From NCBI GenBank assembly GCA_963971285.1, contig OZ020246.1, forward strand, positions 17,219,217 to 17,283,216: a stretch of 64,000 nt of DNA, read 5' to 3'. Under the pieces are notes generated by a model, which was not told where the DNA came from, made no database searches, and saw nothing but the letters and a program-made list of their open reading frames with translations. The DNA comes from Astropecten irregularis (taxonomy: Eukaryota > Echinodermata > Asteroidea > Paxillosida > Astropectinidae). Made by a program: the position numbers and the translations under genes. Positions 50,955 through 63,628 of the stretch are shown here, one piece after another. Numbering within the stretch: position 1 is the first letter of the stretch; each line of letters opens with the position of its first letter.

Positions 50955-53535
50955 AGATCGTGTTCAAAATATAGGATTGGACAGCGCGCTGTCATATATA
51001 ATACTCATACAGTGTAGCACGTCATAACGTGATTTATAAACCATTGCAGATTTCGCGAAGCAGGGCGACTTCAAGTTCAAAAATTCAGATATATGATCTA
51101 CACTGAAAATAAAAAGACACGTGTAATTTTGTTTTTCCTGAGTTTGCCCTCGAAATGAGCAGCCAGATTTCAAAGATCGTGTTCAAAATATAGGATTTGA
51201 CCGCGCGCTGCCATATATAGTACACATACAGTGTAGCACGTCATAACGTGATTTATAAATCATTGCAGATTTCGCGAAGCAGGGCGACTTCAGGTTCAAA
51301 AATTCAGATATATGATCTACACTGAAAATAAAAAGACACGTGTAATTTTGTTTTTCCTGAGTTTGCCCCAGAAATGAGCAGCCAGATGTCAAAGATCGTG
51401 TTCAAAACTTATAGGATTGGAAAAATCCTCATGCGCTTTAACAATGGTCCCATGCACAAACCTATGCACGAAGGTGGGAACTAGACCGAATCTTACTGAC
51501 TATGACAAATATAATCCCGGACCATTTCATGTCACAACTCCTTTTTGTCCACGCAGGCTCTACGGGCTTGCCTATAAGCGTGGCATGAGCCAGTCGTCTG
51601 GCATAGTCAGTGACATATGGTCAAGTTCCCACCTTCGTAATATGGTTTGTATATGGGCTCATTGCTGAAGCGCGTTAGGATTTCGTTTTAGGGGGAGGAT
51701 TTCGCTACGCAGGGCGACTTAAGTTTCAAAAATTCAGATCTATGATCTACACTGAAAATAGAAAGACACGTGTAATTTTGTTTTTCCTGAGTTTGCCCTA
51801 GAAATGAGCAGCCAGATTTCAAAGATCGTGTTCAAAATATAGGATTTGACCGCGCGCTGCCATAAATAGTACACATACAGTGTAGAACGTCATAACGTGA
51901 TTTATAAATCATTGCAGATTTCGCTAAGCAGGGCGACTTCAGGCTCAAAAATTCAGATATATGATCTACACTGAAAATAAAAAGACACGTGTAATTTTGT
52001 TTTCCCTGAATTTTCCCCAGAAATGATCAGGCAGTTTTCAAAGATCGTGTTCAAAATATAGGATTAGACTGCGTGCTGCCATATATAGTACACATACAGT
52101 GTAGAACGTCATAACGTGATTTATAAATCATTGCAGATTTCGCTAAGTAGGGCGACTTCAGGTTCAAAAATTCACATATATGATCTACACTGAAAATAAA
52201 AAGACACGTGTAATTTTGTTTTCCCTGAATTTTCCCCAGATATGAGAAGGCAGTTTTCAAAGATCGTGTTCAAAATATAGGATTGGATATCGCGCTTTCA
52301 TATATAATACACATACAGTGTAGCACGTCATAACGTGATTTATAAATCATTGCAGATTTCGCTAAGCAGGGCGACTTCAGGCTCAAAAATTCAGATATAT
52401 GATCTACACTCAAAATAAAAAGACACGTGTAATTTTGTTTTCCCTGAATTTTCTCCAGAAATGATCAGGCAGTTCTCAAAGATCGTGTTCAAAATATAGG
52501 ATTAGACTGCGTGCTGCCATATATAGTACACATACAATGTAGAACGTCATAACGTGATTTATAAATCATTGCAGATTTCGCTAAGCAGGGCGACTTCAGG
52601 TTCAAAAATTCACATATATGATCTACACTGAAAATAAAAAGACACGTGTAATTTTGTTTTCCCTGAATTTTCCCCAGAAATGAGAAGGCAGTTTTCAAAG
52701 ATCGTGCTCAAAATATAGGATTGGATAGCGCGCTTTCATATATAATACACATACAGTGTAGCACGTCATAACGTGATTTATAAATCATTGCAGATTTCGC
52801 TAAGCAGGGCGACTTCAGGTTCAAAAATTCAGATATATGATCTACACTGAAAATAAAAAGACACGTGTAATTTTGTTTTCCCTGAATTTTCCCCAGAAAT
52901 GAGCAGGCAGTTTTCAAAGATCGTGTTCAAAATATAGAATTAGACTGCGTGCTGCCATGTATAGTACACGTACAGTTTAAAACGTCATAACGTGATTTAT
53001 AAATCATTGCAGATTTCGCTAAGCAGGGCGACTTCAGGTTCAAAAATTCAGATATATGATCTACACTGAAAATAAAAAGACACGTGTAATTTTGTTTTTC
53101 CTGAATTTTCCCCAGAAATGAGCAGGCAGTTTTCAAAGATAGTGTTCAAAATATAGGATTAGACTGCGTGCTGCCATATATAATACACATACAGTGTAAA
53201 CCGGTATTGCATGATATGTAAAATATTACAGATTTCGCTATGCAGGCCGACTTCAGGCTCAAAAATTCAGATATATGATCTACACTGAAAATAAAAAGAC
53301 ACGTGTAATTTTGTTTTTCCTGAATTTTCCCCAGAAATGAGCAGGCAGTTTTCAAAGATAGTGTTCAAAATATAGGATTGGACAGCGCGCTGTCATATAT
53401 AATACACATACAGTGTAGCACGTCATATCGTGATTTATAAATCATTGCAGATTTCGCGAAGCAGGGCGACTTCAAGTTCAAAAATTCAGATATATGATCT
53501 ACACTGAAAATAAAAAGACACGTGTAATTTTGTTT
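50955..53535 (+). repeat. Segment duplicated at 55765-58345 (offset 4,810 bp)
   Basis: Shares AAAACTTATAGG before the module, ATACTCATAC, GCTAAGTAGGG, CAGATATGAGAAGG, GGATATCGCGC, AGTTCTCAAAG and ACAATGTAGAACG with the downstream copy. Homology ends where TTTTCCCTGAATTTT (near 53535) faces TTTTTCCTGAGTTTG. Confidence 0.85.
51421..51697 (+). repeat. Foldback module copy 29 (subfamily E)
   Basis: Preceded by AAAACTTATAGG, a 2-bp insertion in the monomer start shared only with the copy at 56231. Confidence 0.92.
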
Positions 53536-56200
53536 TCCCTGAATTTTCCCCAGAAATGAGCAGGCAGTTTTCAAAGATCGTGTTCAAAATATAGGATTTG
53601 ACCACGCGCTGCCATATATAGTACACATACAGTGTAGCACGTCATAACGTGATTTATAAATCATTGCAGATTTCGCGAAGCAGGGCGACTTCAGGTTCAA
53701 AAATTCAGATATATGATCTACACTCAAAATAAAAAGACACGTGTAATTTTGTTTTTCCTGAGTTTGCCCCAGAAATGAGCAGCCAGATGTCAAAGATCGT
53801 GTTCAAAATATAGGATTGGACTGCGTGCTGCCATATATAATACACATACAGTGTAAACCGGTATTGCATGATATGTAAAATATTACAGATTTCGCTATGC
53901 AGGCCGACTTCATGCTCAAAAATTCAGATATAAGATCTACACTGAAAATAAAAAGACACGTGTAATTTTGTTTTTCCTGAGTTTCACCAAGAAATGAGCA
54001 GGCAGATTTTAAAGATCGTGTTCAAAATATAGGATTGGACAGCGCGCTGTCATATATAATACTCATACAGTGTAGCACGTCATAACGTGATTTATAAACC
54101 ATTGCAGATTTCGCGAAGCAGGGCGACTTCAAGTTCAAAAATTCAGATATATGATCTACACTGAAAATAAAAAGACACGTGTAATTTTGTTTTTCCTGAG
54201 TTTGCCCTCGAAATGAGCAGCCAGATTTCAAAGATCGTGTTCAAAATATAGGATTTGACCGCGCGCTGCCATATATAGTACACATACAGTGTAGCACGTC
54301 ATAACGTGATTTATAAATCATTGCAGATTTCGCGAAGCAGGGCGACTTCAGGTTCAAAAATTCAGATATATGATCTACACTGAAAATAAAAAGACACGTG
54401 TAATTTTGTTTTTCCTGAGTTTGCCCCAGAAATGAGCAGCCAGATGTCAAAGATCGTGTTCAAAATATAGGATTGGACAGCGCGCTGTCATATATAATAC
54501 TCATACAGTGTAGCACGTCATAACGTGATTTATAAACCATTGCAGATTTCGCGAAGCAGGGCGACTTCAAGTTCAAAAATTCAGATATATGATCTACACT
54601 GAAAATAAAAAGACACGTGTAATTTTGTTTTTCCTGAGTTTGCCCTCGAAATGAGCAGCCAGATTTCAAAGATCGTGTTCAAAATATAGGATTTGACCGC
54701 GCGCTGCCATATATAGTACACATACAGTGTAGCACGTCATAACGTGATTTATAAATCATTGCAGATTTCGCTAAGCAGGGCGACTTCAGGTTCAAAAATT
54801 CAGATATATGATCTACACTGAAAATAAAAAGACACGTGTAATTTTGTTTTTCCTGAATTTTCCCCAGAAATGAGCAGGCAGTTTTCAAAGATAGTGTTCA
54901 AAATATAGGATTAGACTGCGTGCTGCCATATATAATACACATACAGTGTAAACCGGTATTGCATGATATGTAAAATATTACAGATTTCGCTATGCAGGCC
55001 GACTTCAGGCTCAAAAATTCAGATATATGATCTACACTGAAAATAAAAAGACACGTGTAATTTTGTTTTTCCTGAATTTTCCCCAGAAATGAGCAGGCAG
55101 TTTTCAAAGATAGTGTTCAAAATATAGGATTGGACAGCGCGCTGTCATATATAATACACATACAGTGTAGCACGTCATATCGTGATTTATAAATCATTGC
55201 AGATTTCGCGAAGCAGGGCGACTTCAAGTTCAAAAATTCAGATATATGATCTACACTGAAAATAAAAAGACACGTGTAATTTTGTTTTCCCTGAATTTTC
55301 CCCAGAAATGAGCAGGCAGTTTTCAAAGATCGTGTTCAAAATATAGGATTTGACCACGCGCTGCCATATATAGTACACATACAGTGTAGCACGTCATAAC
55401 GTGATTTATAAATCATTGCAGATTTCGCGAAGCAGGGCGACTTCAGGTTCAAAAATTCAGATATATGATCTACACTCAAAATAAAAAGACACGTGTAATT
55501 TTGTTTTTCCTGAGTTTGCCCCAGAAATGAGCAGCCAGATGTCAAAGATCGTGTTCAAAATATAGGATTGGACTGCGTGCTGCCATATATAATACACATA
55601 CAGTGTAAACCGGTATTGCATGATATGTAAAATATTACAGATTTCGCTATGCAGGCCGACTTCATGCTCAAAAATTCAGATATAAGATCTACACTGAAAA
55701 TAAAAAGACACGTGTAATTTTGTTTTTCCTGAGTTTCACCAAGAAATGAGCAGGCAGATTTTAAAGATCGTGTTCAAAATATAGGATTGGACAGCGTGCT
55801 GTCATATATAATACTCATACAGTGTAGCACGTCATAACGTGATTTATAAACCATTGCAGATTTCGCGAAGCAGGGCGACTTCAAGTTCAAAAATTCAGAT
55901 ATATGATCTACACTGAAAATAAAAAGACACGTGTAATTTTGTTTTTCCTGAGTTTGCCCTCGAAATGAGCAGCTAGATTTCAAAGATCGTGTTCAAAATA
56001 TAGGATTTGACCGCGCGCTGCCATATATAGTACACATACAGTGTAGCACGTCATAACGTGATTTATAAATCATTGCAGATTTCGCGAAGCAGGGCGACTT
56101 CAGGTTCAAAAATTCAGATATATGATCTACACTGAAAATAAAAAGACACGTGTAATTTTGTTTTTCCTGAGTTTGCCCCAGAAATGAGCAGCCAGATGTC
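53050..56200 (+). repeat. Module-free 1,752-bp higher-order repeat
   Basis: A block of eight plain monomers (8 x 219 = 1752) repeats at this step. Monomers at 53146, 53365, 53584, 53803, 54022 and 54241 match those at 54898, 55117, 55336, 55555, 55774 and 55993. Shared marks are GACCACGCGCTG, CTTCATGCTC and TTTCACCAAG. It lies in the longest module-to-module gap of the window (4.8 kb). Confidence 0.85.
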
Positions 56201-56230
56201 AAAGATCGTGTTCAAAACTTATAGGATTGG

Positions 56231-56507
56231 AAAAATCCTCATGCGCTTTAACAATGGTCCCATGCACAAACCTATGCACGAAGGTGGGAACTAGACCGAA
56301 TCTTACTGACTATGACAAATATAATTCCGGACCATTTCATGTCACAACTCCTTTTTGTCCACGCAGGCTCTACGGGCTTGCCTATAAGCGTGGCATGAGC
56401 CAGTCGTCTGGCATAGTCAGTGACATATGGTCAAGTTCCCACCTTCGTAATATGGTTTGTATATGGGCTCATTGCTGAAGCGCGTTAGGATTTCGTTTTA
56501 GGGGGAG
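56231..56507 (+). repeat. Foldback module copy 30 (subfamily E, private change)
   Basis: Shares the AAAACTTATAGG flank with the copy 4,810 bp upstream. Private AATTCCGG (others AATCCCGG) in the loop. Confidence 0.92.
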
Positions 56508-58629
56508 GATTTCGCTACGCAGGGCGACTTAAGTTTCAAAAATTCAGATCTATGATCTACACTGAAAATAGAAAGACACGTGTAATTTTGTTTTTCCTGA
56601 GTTTGCCCTAGAAATGAGCAGCCAGATTTCAAAGATCGTGTTCAAAATATAGGATTTGACCGCGCGCTGCCATAAATAGTACACATACAGTGTAGAACGT
56701 CATAACGTGATTTATAAATCATTGCAGATTTCGCTAAGCAGGGCGACTTCAGGCTCAAAAATTCAGATATATGATCTACACTGAAAATAAAAAGACACGT
56801 GTAATTTTGTTTTCCCTGAATTTTCCCCAGAAATGATCAGGCAGTTTTCAAAGATCGTGTTCAAAATATAGGATTAGACTGCGTGCTGCCATATATAGTA
56901 CACATACAGTGTAGAACGTCATAACGTGATTTATAAATCATTGCAGATTTCGCTAAGTAGGGCGACTTCAGGTTCAAAAATTCACATATATGATCTACAC
57001 TGAAAATAAAAAGACACGTGTAATTTTGTTTTCCCTGAATTTTCCCCAGATATGAGAAGGCAGTTTTCAAAGATCGTGTTCAAAATATAGGATTGGATAT
57101 CGCGCTTTCATATATAATACACATACAGTGTAGCACGTCATAACGTGATTTATAAATCATTGCAGATTTCGCTAAGCAGGGCGACTTCAGGCTCAAAAAT
57201 TCAGATATATGATCTACACTCAAAATAAAAAGACACGTGTAATTTTGTTTTCCCTGAATTTTCCCCAGAAATGATCAGGCAGTTCTCAAAGATCGTGTTC
57301 AAAATATAGGATTAGACTGCGTGCTGCCATATATAGTACACATACAATGTAGAACGTCATAACGTGATTTATAAATCATTGCAGATTTCGCTAAGCAGGG
57401 CGACTTCAGGTTCAAAAATTCACATATATGATCTACACTGAAAATAAAAAGACACGTGTAATTTTGTTTTCCCTGAATTTTCCCCAGAAATGAGAAGGCA
57501 GTTTTCAAAGATCGTGCTCAAAATATAGGATTGGATAGCGCGCTTTCATATATAATACACATACAGTGTAGCACGTCATAACGTGATTTATAAATCATTG
57601 CAGATTTCGCTAAGCAGGGCGACTTCAGGTTCAAAAATTCAGATATATGATCTACACTGAAAATAAAAAGACACGTGTAATTTTGTTTTCCCTGAATTTT
57701 CCCCAGAAATGAGCAGGCAGTTTTCAAAGATCGTGTTCAAAATATAGAATTAGACTGCGTGCTGCCATGTATAGTACACGTACAGTTTAAAACGTCATAA
57801 CGTGATTTATAAATCATTGCAGATTTCGCTAAGCAGGGCGACTTCAGGTTCAAAAATTCAGATATATGATCTACACTGAAAATAAAAAGACACGTGTAAT
57901 TTTGTTTTTCCTGAATTTTCCCCAGAAATGAGCAGGCAGTTTTCAAAGATAGTGTTCAAAATATAGGATTAGACTGCGTGCTGCCATATATAATACACAT
58001 ACAGTGTAAACCGGTATTGCATGATATGTAAAATATTACAGATTTCGCTATGCAGGCCGACTTCAGGCTCAAAAATTCAGATATATGATCTACACTGAAA
58101 ATAAAAAGACACGTGTAATTTTGTTTTTCCTGAATTTTCCCCAGAAATGAGCAGGCAGTTTTCAAAGATAGTGTTCAAAATATAGGATTGGACAGCGCGC
58201 TGTCATATATAATACACATACAGTGTAGCACGTCATATCGTGATTTATAAATCATTGCAGATTTCGCGAAGCAGGGCGACTTCAAGTTCAAAAATTCAGA
58301 TATATGATCTACACTGAAAATAAAAAGACACGTGTAATTTTGTTTTTCCTGAGTTTGCCCTAGAAATGAGCAGCCAGATTTCAAAGATCGTGTTCAAAAT
58401 ATAGGATTTGACCGCGCGCTGCCATATATAGTACACATACAGTGTAGCACGTCATAACGTGATTTATAAATCATTGCAGATTTCGCGAAGCAGGGCGACT
58501 TCAGGTTCAAAAATTCAGATATATGATCTACACTGAAAATAAAAAGACACATGTAATTTTGTTTTTCCTGAGTTTGCCCCAGAAATGAGCAGCCAGATGT
58601 CAAAGATCGTGTTCAAAATATAGGATTGG

Positions 58630-58906
58630 AAAAATCCTCAAGCGCTTTAACAATGGTCCCATGCACAAACCTATGCAAGAAGGTGGGAACTAGACCGAAT
58701 CTTACTGACTATGACAAATATAATCCCGGACCATTTCATGTCACAACTCCTTTTTGTCCACGCAGGCTCTACGGGCTTGCCTATAAGCGTGGCATGAGCC
58801 AGTCGTCTGGCATAGTCAGTGACATATGGTCAAGTTCCCACCTTCGTAATATGGTTTGTATATGGGCTCATTGCTGAAGCGCGTTAGGATTTCGTTTTAG
58901 GGGGAG
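58630..58906 (+). repeat. Foldback module copy 31 (subfamily F)
   Basis: Diagnostic CTCAAGCGC and TGCAAGAAGG in the left arm (others CTCATGCGC and TGCACGAAGG). The second change breaks one base pair in the 15-bp core stem. Heads a 1,963-bp unit. Confidence 0.92.
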
Positions 58907-59480
58907 GATTTCGCTACGCAGGGCGACTTCAGTTTCAAAAATTCAGATCTATGATCTACACTGAAAATAGAAAGACACGTGTAATTTTGTTTTTCCTGAG
59001 TTTGCCCTAGAAATGAGCAGCCAGATTTCAAAGATCGTGTTCAAAATATAGGATTTGACCGCGCGCTGCCATAAATAGTACACATACAGTGTAGAACGTC
59101 ATAACGTGATTTATAAATCATTGCAGATTTCGCTAAGCAGGGCGACTTCAGGTTCAAAAATTCAAATATATGATCTACACTGAAAATAAAAAGACACGTG
59201 TAATTTTGTTTTCCCTGAATTTTCCCCAGAAATGATCAGGCAGTTTTCAAAGATCGTGTTCAAAATATAGGATTAGACTGCGTGCTGCCATATATAGTAC
59301 ACATACAGTGTAGAACGTCATAACGTGATTTATAAATCATTGCAGATTTCGCTAAGCAGGGCGACTTCAGGTTCAAAAATTCACATATATGATCTACACT
59401 GAAAATAAAAAGACACGTGTAATTTTGTTTTTTTCCTGAGTTTGCCCCAGAAATGAGCAGCCAGATTTCAAAGATCTTGT

Positions 59481-59699
59481 TCAAAATATAGGATTTGACC
59501 GCGCGCTGCAATATATAATACACATACAGTGTAGAACGTCATAACATGATGTATAAATCATTACAGATTTCGCTAAGCAGGGAGACTTCAGGTTCCAAAA
59601 TACAGATCTATGATCTAGACTGAAAATAAAAAGACACGTGTAATTTTGTTTTCCCTGAATTTCCCCCAGAAATGAGCAGGCAGTTTTCAAAGATCGTGT
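59481..59699 (+). repeat. Strongly divergent monomer, copy 1
   Basis: Standard length, with many private changes: GCTGCAATATATAATAC, AACATGATGTATAAATCATTACAG, CAGGGAGACTTC, GGTTCCAAAATACAG and TGATCTAGACTG. It looks like a monomer from an older or diverged lineage that was captured and then amplified with the 1,963-bp unit. Confidence 0.85.
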
Positions 59700-60592
59700 T
59701 CAAAATATAGAATTAGACTGCGTGCTGCCATGTATAGTACACGTACAGTTTAAAACGTCATAACGTGATTTATAAATCATTGCAGATTTCGCTAAGCAGG
59801 GCGACTTCAGGTTCAAAAATTCAGATATATGATCTACACTGAAAATAAAAAGACACGTGTAATTTTGTTTTTCCTGAATTTTCCCCAGAAATGAGCAGGC
59901 AGTTTTCAAAGATAGTGTTCAAAATATAGGATTAGACTGCGTGCTGCCATATATAATACACATACAGTGTAAACCGGTATTGCATGATATGTAAAATATT
60001 ACAGATTTCGCTATGCAGGCCGACTTCAGGCTCAAAAATTCAGATATATGATCTACACTGAAAATAAAAAGACACGTGTAATTTTGTTTTTCCTGAATTT
60101 TCCCCAGAAATGAGCAGCCAGATGTCAAAGATCGTGTTCAAAATATAGGATTGGACAGCGCGCTGTCATATATAATACACATACAGTGTAGCACGTCATA
60201 TCGTGATTTATAAATCATTGCAGATTTCGCGAAGCAGGGCGACTTCAAGTTCAAAAATTCAGATATATGATCTACACTGAAAATAAAAAGACACGTGTAA
60301 TTTTGTTTTTCCTGAGTTTGCCCTAGAAATGAGCAGCCAGATTTCAAAGATCGTGTTCAAAATATAGGATTTGACCGCGCGCTGCCATATATAGTACACA
60401 TACAGTGTAGCACGTCATAACGTGATTTATAAATCATTGCAGATTTCGCGAAGCAGGGCGACTTCAGGTTCAAAAATTCAGATATATGATCTACACTGAA
60501 AATAAAAAGACACATGTAATTTTGTTTTTCCTGAGTTTGCCCCAGAAATGAGCAGCCAGATGTCAAAGATCGTGTTCAAAATATAGGATTGG

Positions 60593-60869
60593 AAAAATCC
60601 TCAAGCGCTTTAACAATGGTCCCATGCACAAACCTATGCAAGAAGGTGGGAACTAGACCGAATCTTACTGACTATGACAAATATAATCCCGGACCATTTC
60701 ATGTCACAACTCCTTTTTGTCCACGCAGGCTCTACGGGCTTGCCTATAAGCGTGGCATGAGCCAGTCGTCTGGCATAGTCAGTGACATATGGTCAAGTTC
60801 CCACCTTCGTAATATGGTTTGTATATGGGCTCATTGCTGAAGCGCGTTAGGATTTCGTTTTAGGGGGAG
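60593..60869 (+). repeat. Foldback module copy 32 (subfamily F)
   Basis: Same subfamily F changes; second 1,963-bp unit. Confidence 0.92.
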
Positions 60870-61443
60870 GATTTCGCTACGCAGGGCGACTTCAGTTTCA
60901 AAAATTCAGATCTATGATCTACACTGAAAATAGAAAGACACGTGTAATTTTGTTTTTCCTGAGTTTGCCCTAGAAATGAGCAGCCAGATTTCAAAGATCG
61001 TGTTCAAAATATAGGATTTGACCGTGCGCTGCCATAAATAGTACACATACAGTGTAGAACGTCATAACGTGATTTATAAATCATTGCAGATTTCGCTAAG
61101 CAGGGCGACTTCAGGTTCAAAAATTCAAATATATGATCTACACTGAAAATAAAAAGACACGTGTAATTTTGTTTTCCCTGAATTTTCCCCAGAAATGATC
61201 AGGCAGTTTTCAAAGATCGTGTTCAAAATATAGGATTAGACTGCGTGCTGCCATATATAGTACACATACAGTGTAGAACGTCATAACGTGATTTATAAAT
61301 CATTGCAGATTTCGCTAAGCAGGGCGACTTCAGGTTCAAAAATTCACATATATGATCTACACTGAAAATAAAAAGACACGTGTAATTTTGTTTTTTTCCT
61401 GAGTTTGCCCCAGAAATGAGCAGCCAGATTTCAAAGATCTTGT

Positions 61444-61662
61444 TCAAAATATAGGATTTGACCGCGCGCTGCAATATATAATACACATACAGTGTAGAAC
61501 GTCATAACATGATGTATAAATCATTACAGATTTCGCTAAGCAGGGAGACTTCAGGTTCCAAAATACAGATCTATGATCTAGACTGAAAATAAAAAGACAC
61601 GTGTAATTTTGTTTTCCCTGAATTTTCCCCAGAAATGAGCAGGCAGTTTTCAAAGATCGTGT
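61444..61662 (+). repeat. Strongly divergent monomer, copy 2
   Basis: Same private changes as 59481-59699, except AATTTTCCCCAG where the first copy has AATTTCCCCCAG. Confidence 0.85.
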
Positions 61663-62555
61663 TCAAAATATAGAATTAGACTGCGTGCTGCCATGTATAG
61701 TACACGTACAGTTTAAAACGTCATAACGTGATTTATAAATCATTGCAGATTTCGCTAAGCAGGGCGACTTCAGGTTCAAAAATTCAGATATATGATCTAC
61801 ACTGAAAATAAAAAGACACGTGTAATTTTGTTTTTCCTGAATTTTCCCCAGAAATGAGCAGGCAGTTTTCAAAGATAGTGTTCAAAATATAGGATTAGAC
61901 TGCGTGCTGCCATATATAATACACATACAGTGTAAACCGGTATTGCATGATATGTAAAATATTACAGATTTCGCTATGCAGGCCGACTTCAGGCTCAAAA
62001 ATTCAGATATATGATCTACACTGAAAATAAAAAGACACGTGTAATTTTGTTTTTCCTGAATTTTCCCCAGAAATGAGCAGCCAGATGTCAAAGATCGTGT
62101 TCAAAATATAGGATTGGACAGCGCGCTGTCATATATAATACACATACAGTGTAGCACGTCATATCGTGATTTATAAATCATTGCAGATTTCGCGAAGCAG
62201 GGCGACTTCAAGTTCAAAAATTCAGATATATGATCTACACTGAAAATAAAAAGACACGTGTAATTTTGTTTTTCCTGAGTTTGCCCTAGAAATGAGCAGC
62301 CAGATTTCAAAGATCGTGTTCAAAATATAGGATTTGACCGCGCGCTGCCATATATAGTACACATACAGTGTAGCACGTCATAACGTGATTTATAAATCAT
62401 TGCAGATTTCGCGAAGCAGGGCGACTTCAGGTTCAAAAATTCAGATATATGATCTACACTGAAAATAAAAAGACACATGTAATTTTGTTTTTCCTGAGTT
62501 TGCCCCAGAAATGAGCAGCCAGATGTCAAAGATCGTGTTCAAAATATAGGATTGG

Positions 62556-62832
62556 AAAAATCCTCAAGCGCTTTAACAATGGTCCCATGCACAAACCTAT
62601 GCAAGAAGGTGGGAACTAGACCGAATCTTACTGACTATGACAAATATAATCCCGGACCATTTCATGTCACAACTCCTTTTTGTCCACGCAGGCTCTACGG
62701 GCTTGCCTATAAGCGTGGCATGAGCCAGTCGTCTGGCATAGTCAGTGACATATGGTCAAGTTCCCACCTTCGTAATATGGTTTGTATATGGGCTCATTGC
62801 TGAAGCGCGTTAGGATTTCGTTTTAGGGGGAG
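62556..62832 (+). repeat. Foldback module copy 33 (subfamily F)
   Basis: Same subfamily F changes; third 1,963-bp unit, truncated by the window end. Confidence 0.92.
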
Positions 62833-63409
62833 GATTTCGCTACGCAGGGCGACTTCAGTTTCAAAAATTCAGATCTATGATCTACACTGAAAATAGAAAG
62901 ACACGTGTAATTTTGTTTTTCCTGAGTTTGCCCTAGAAATGAGCAGCCAGATTTCAAAGATCGTGTTCAAAATATAGGATTTGACCGCGCGCTGCCATAA
63001 ATAGTACACATACAGTGTAGAACGTCATAACGTGATTTATAAATCATTGCAGATTTCGCTAAGCAGGGCGACTTCAGGTTCAAAAATTCAAATATATGAT
63101 CTACACTGAAAATAAAAAGACACGTGTAATTTTGTTTTCCCTGAATTTTCCCCAGAAATGATCAGGCAGTTTTCAAAGATCGTGTTCAAAATAATATAGG
63201 ATTAGACTGCGTGCTGCCATATATAGTACACATACAGTGTAGAACGTCATAACGTGATTTATAAATCATTGCAGATTTCGCTAAGCAGGGCGACTTCAGG
63301 TTCAAAAATTCACATATATGATCTACACTGAAAATAAAAAGACACGTGTAATTTTGTTTTTTTCCTGAGTTTGCCCCAGAAATGAGCAGCCAGATTTCAA
63401 AGATCTTGT

Positions 63410-63628
63410 TCAAAATATAGGATTTGACCGCGCGCTGCAATATATAATACACATACAGTGTAGAACGTCATAACATGATGTATAAATCATTACAGATTTC
63501 GCTAAGCAGGGAGACTTCAGGTTCCAAAATACAGATCTATGATCTAGACTGAAAATAAAAAGACACGTGTAATTTTGTTTTCCCTGAATTTTCCCCAGAA
63601 ATGAGCAGGCAGTTTTCAAAGATCGTGT
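63410..63628 (+). repeat. Strongly divergent monomer, copy 3
   Basis: Same private changes as the copy at 61444; third occurrence, in the last 1,963-bp unit. Confidence 0.85.

Noticed and set aside
1223..62803. Thirty-three plus-strand 83-codon frames as a repeated gene
   Set aside because: TTG start, no motif, mostly amino-acid-changing variation, and the frame lies on a palindrome. Reported as foldback modules instead of CDS.
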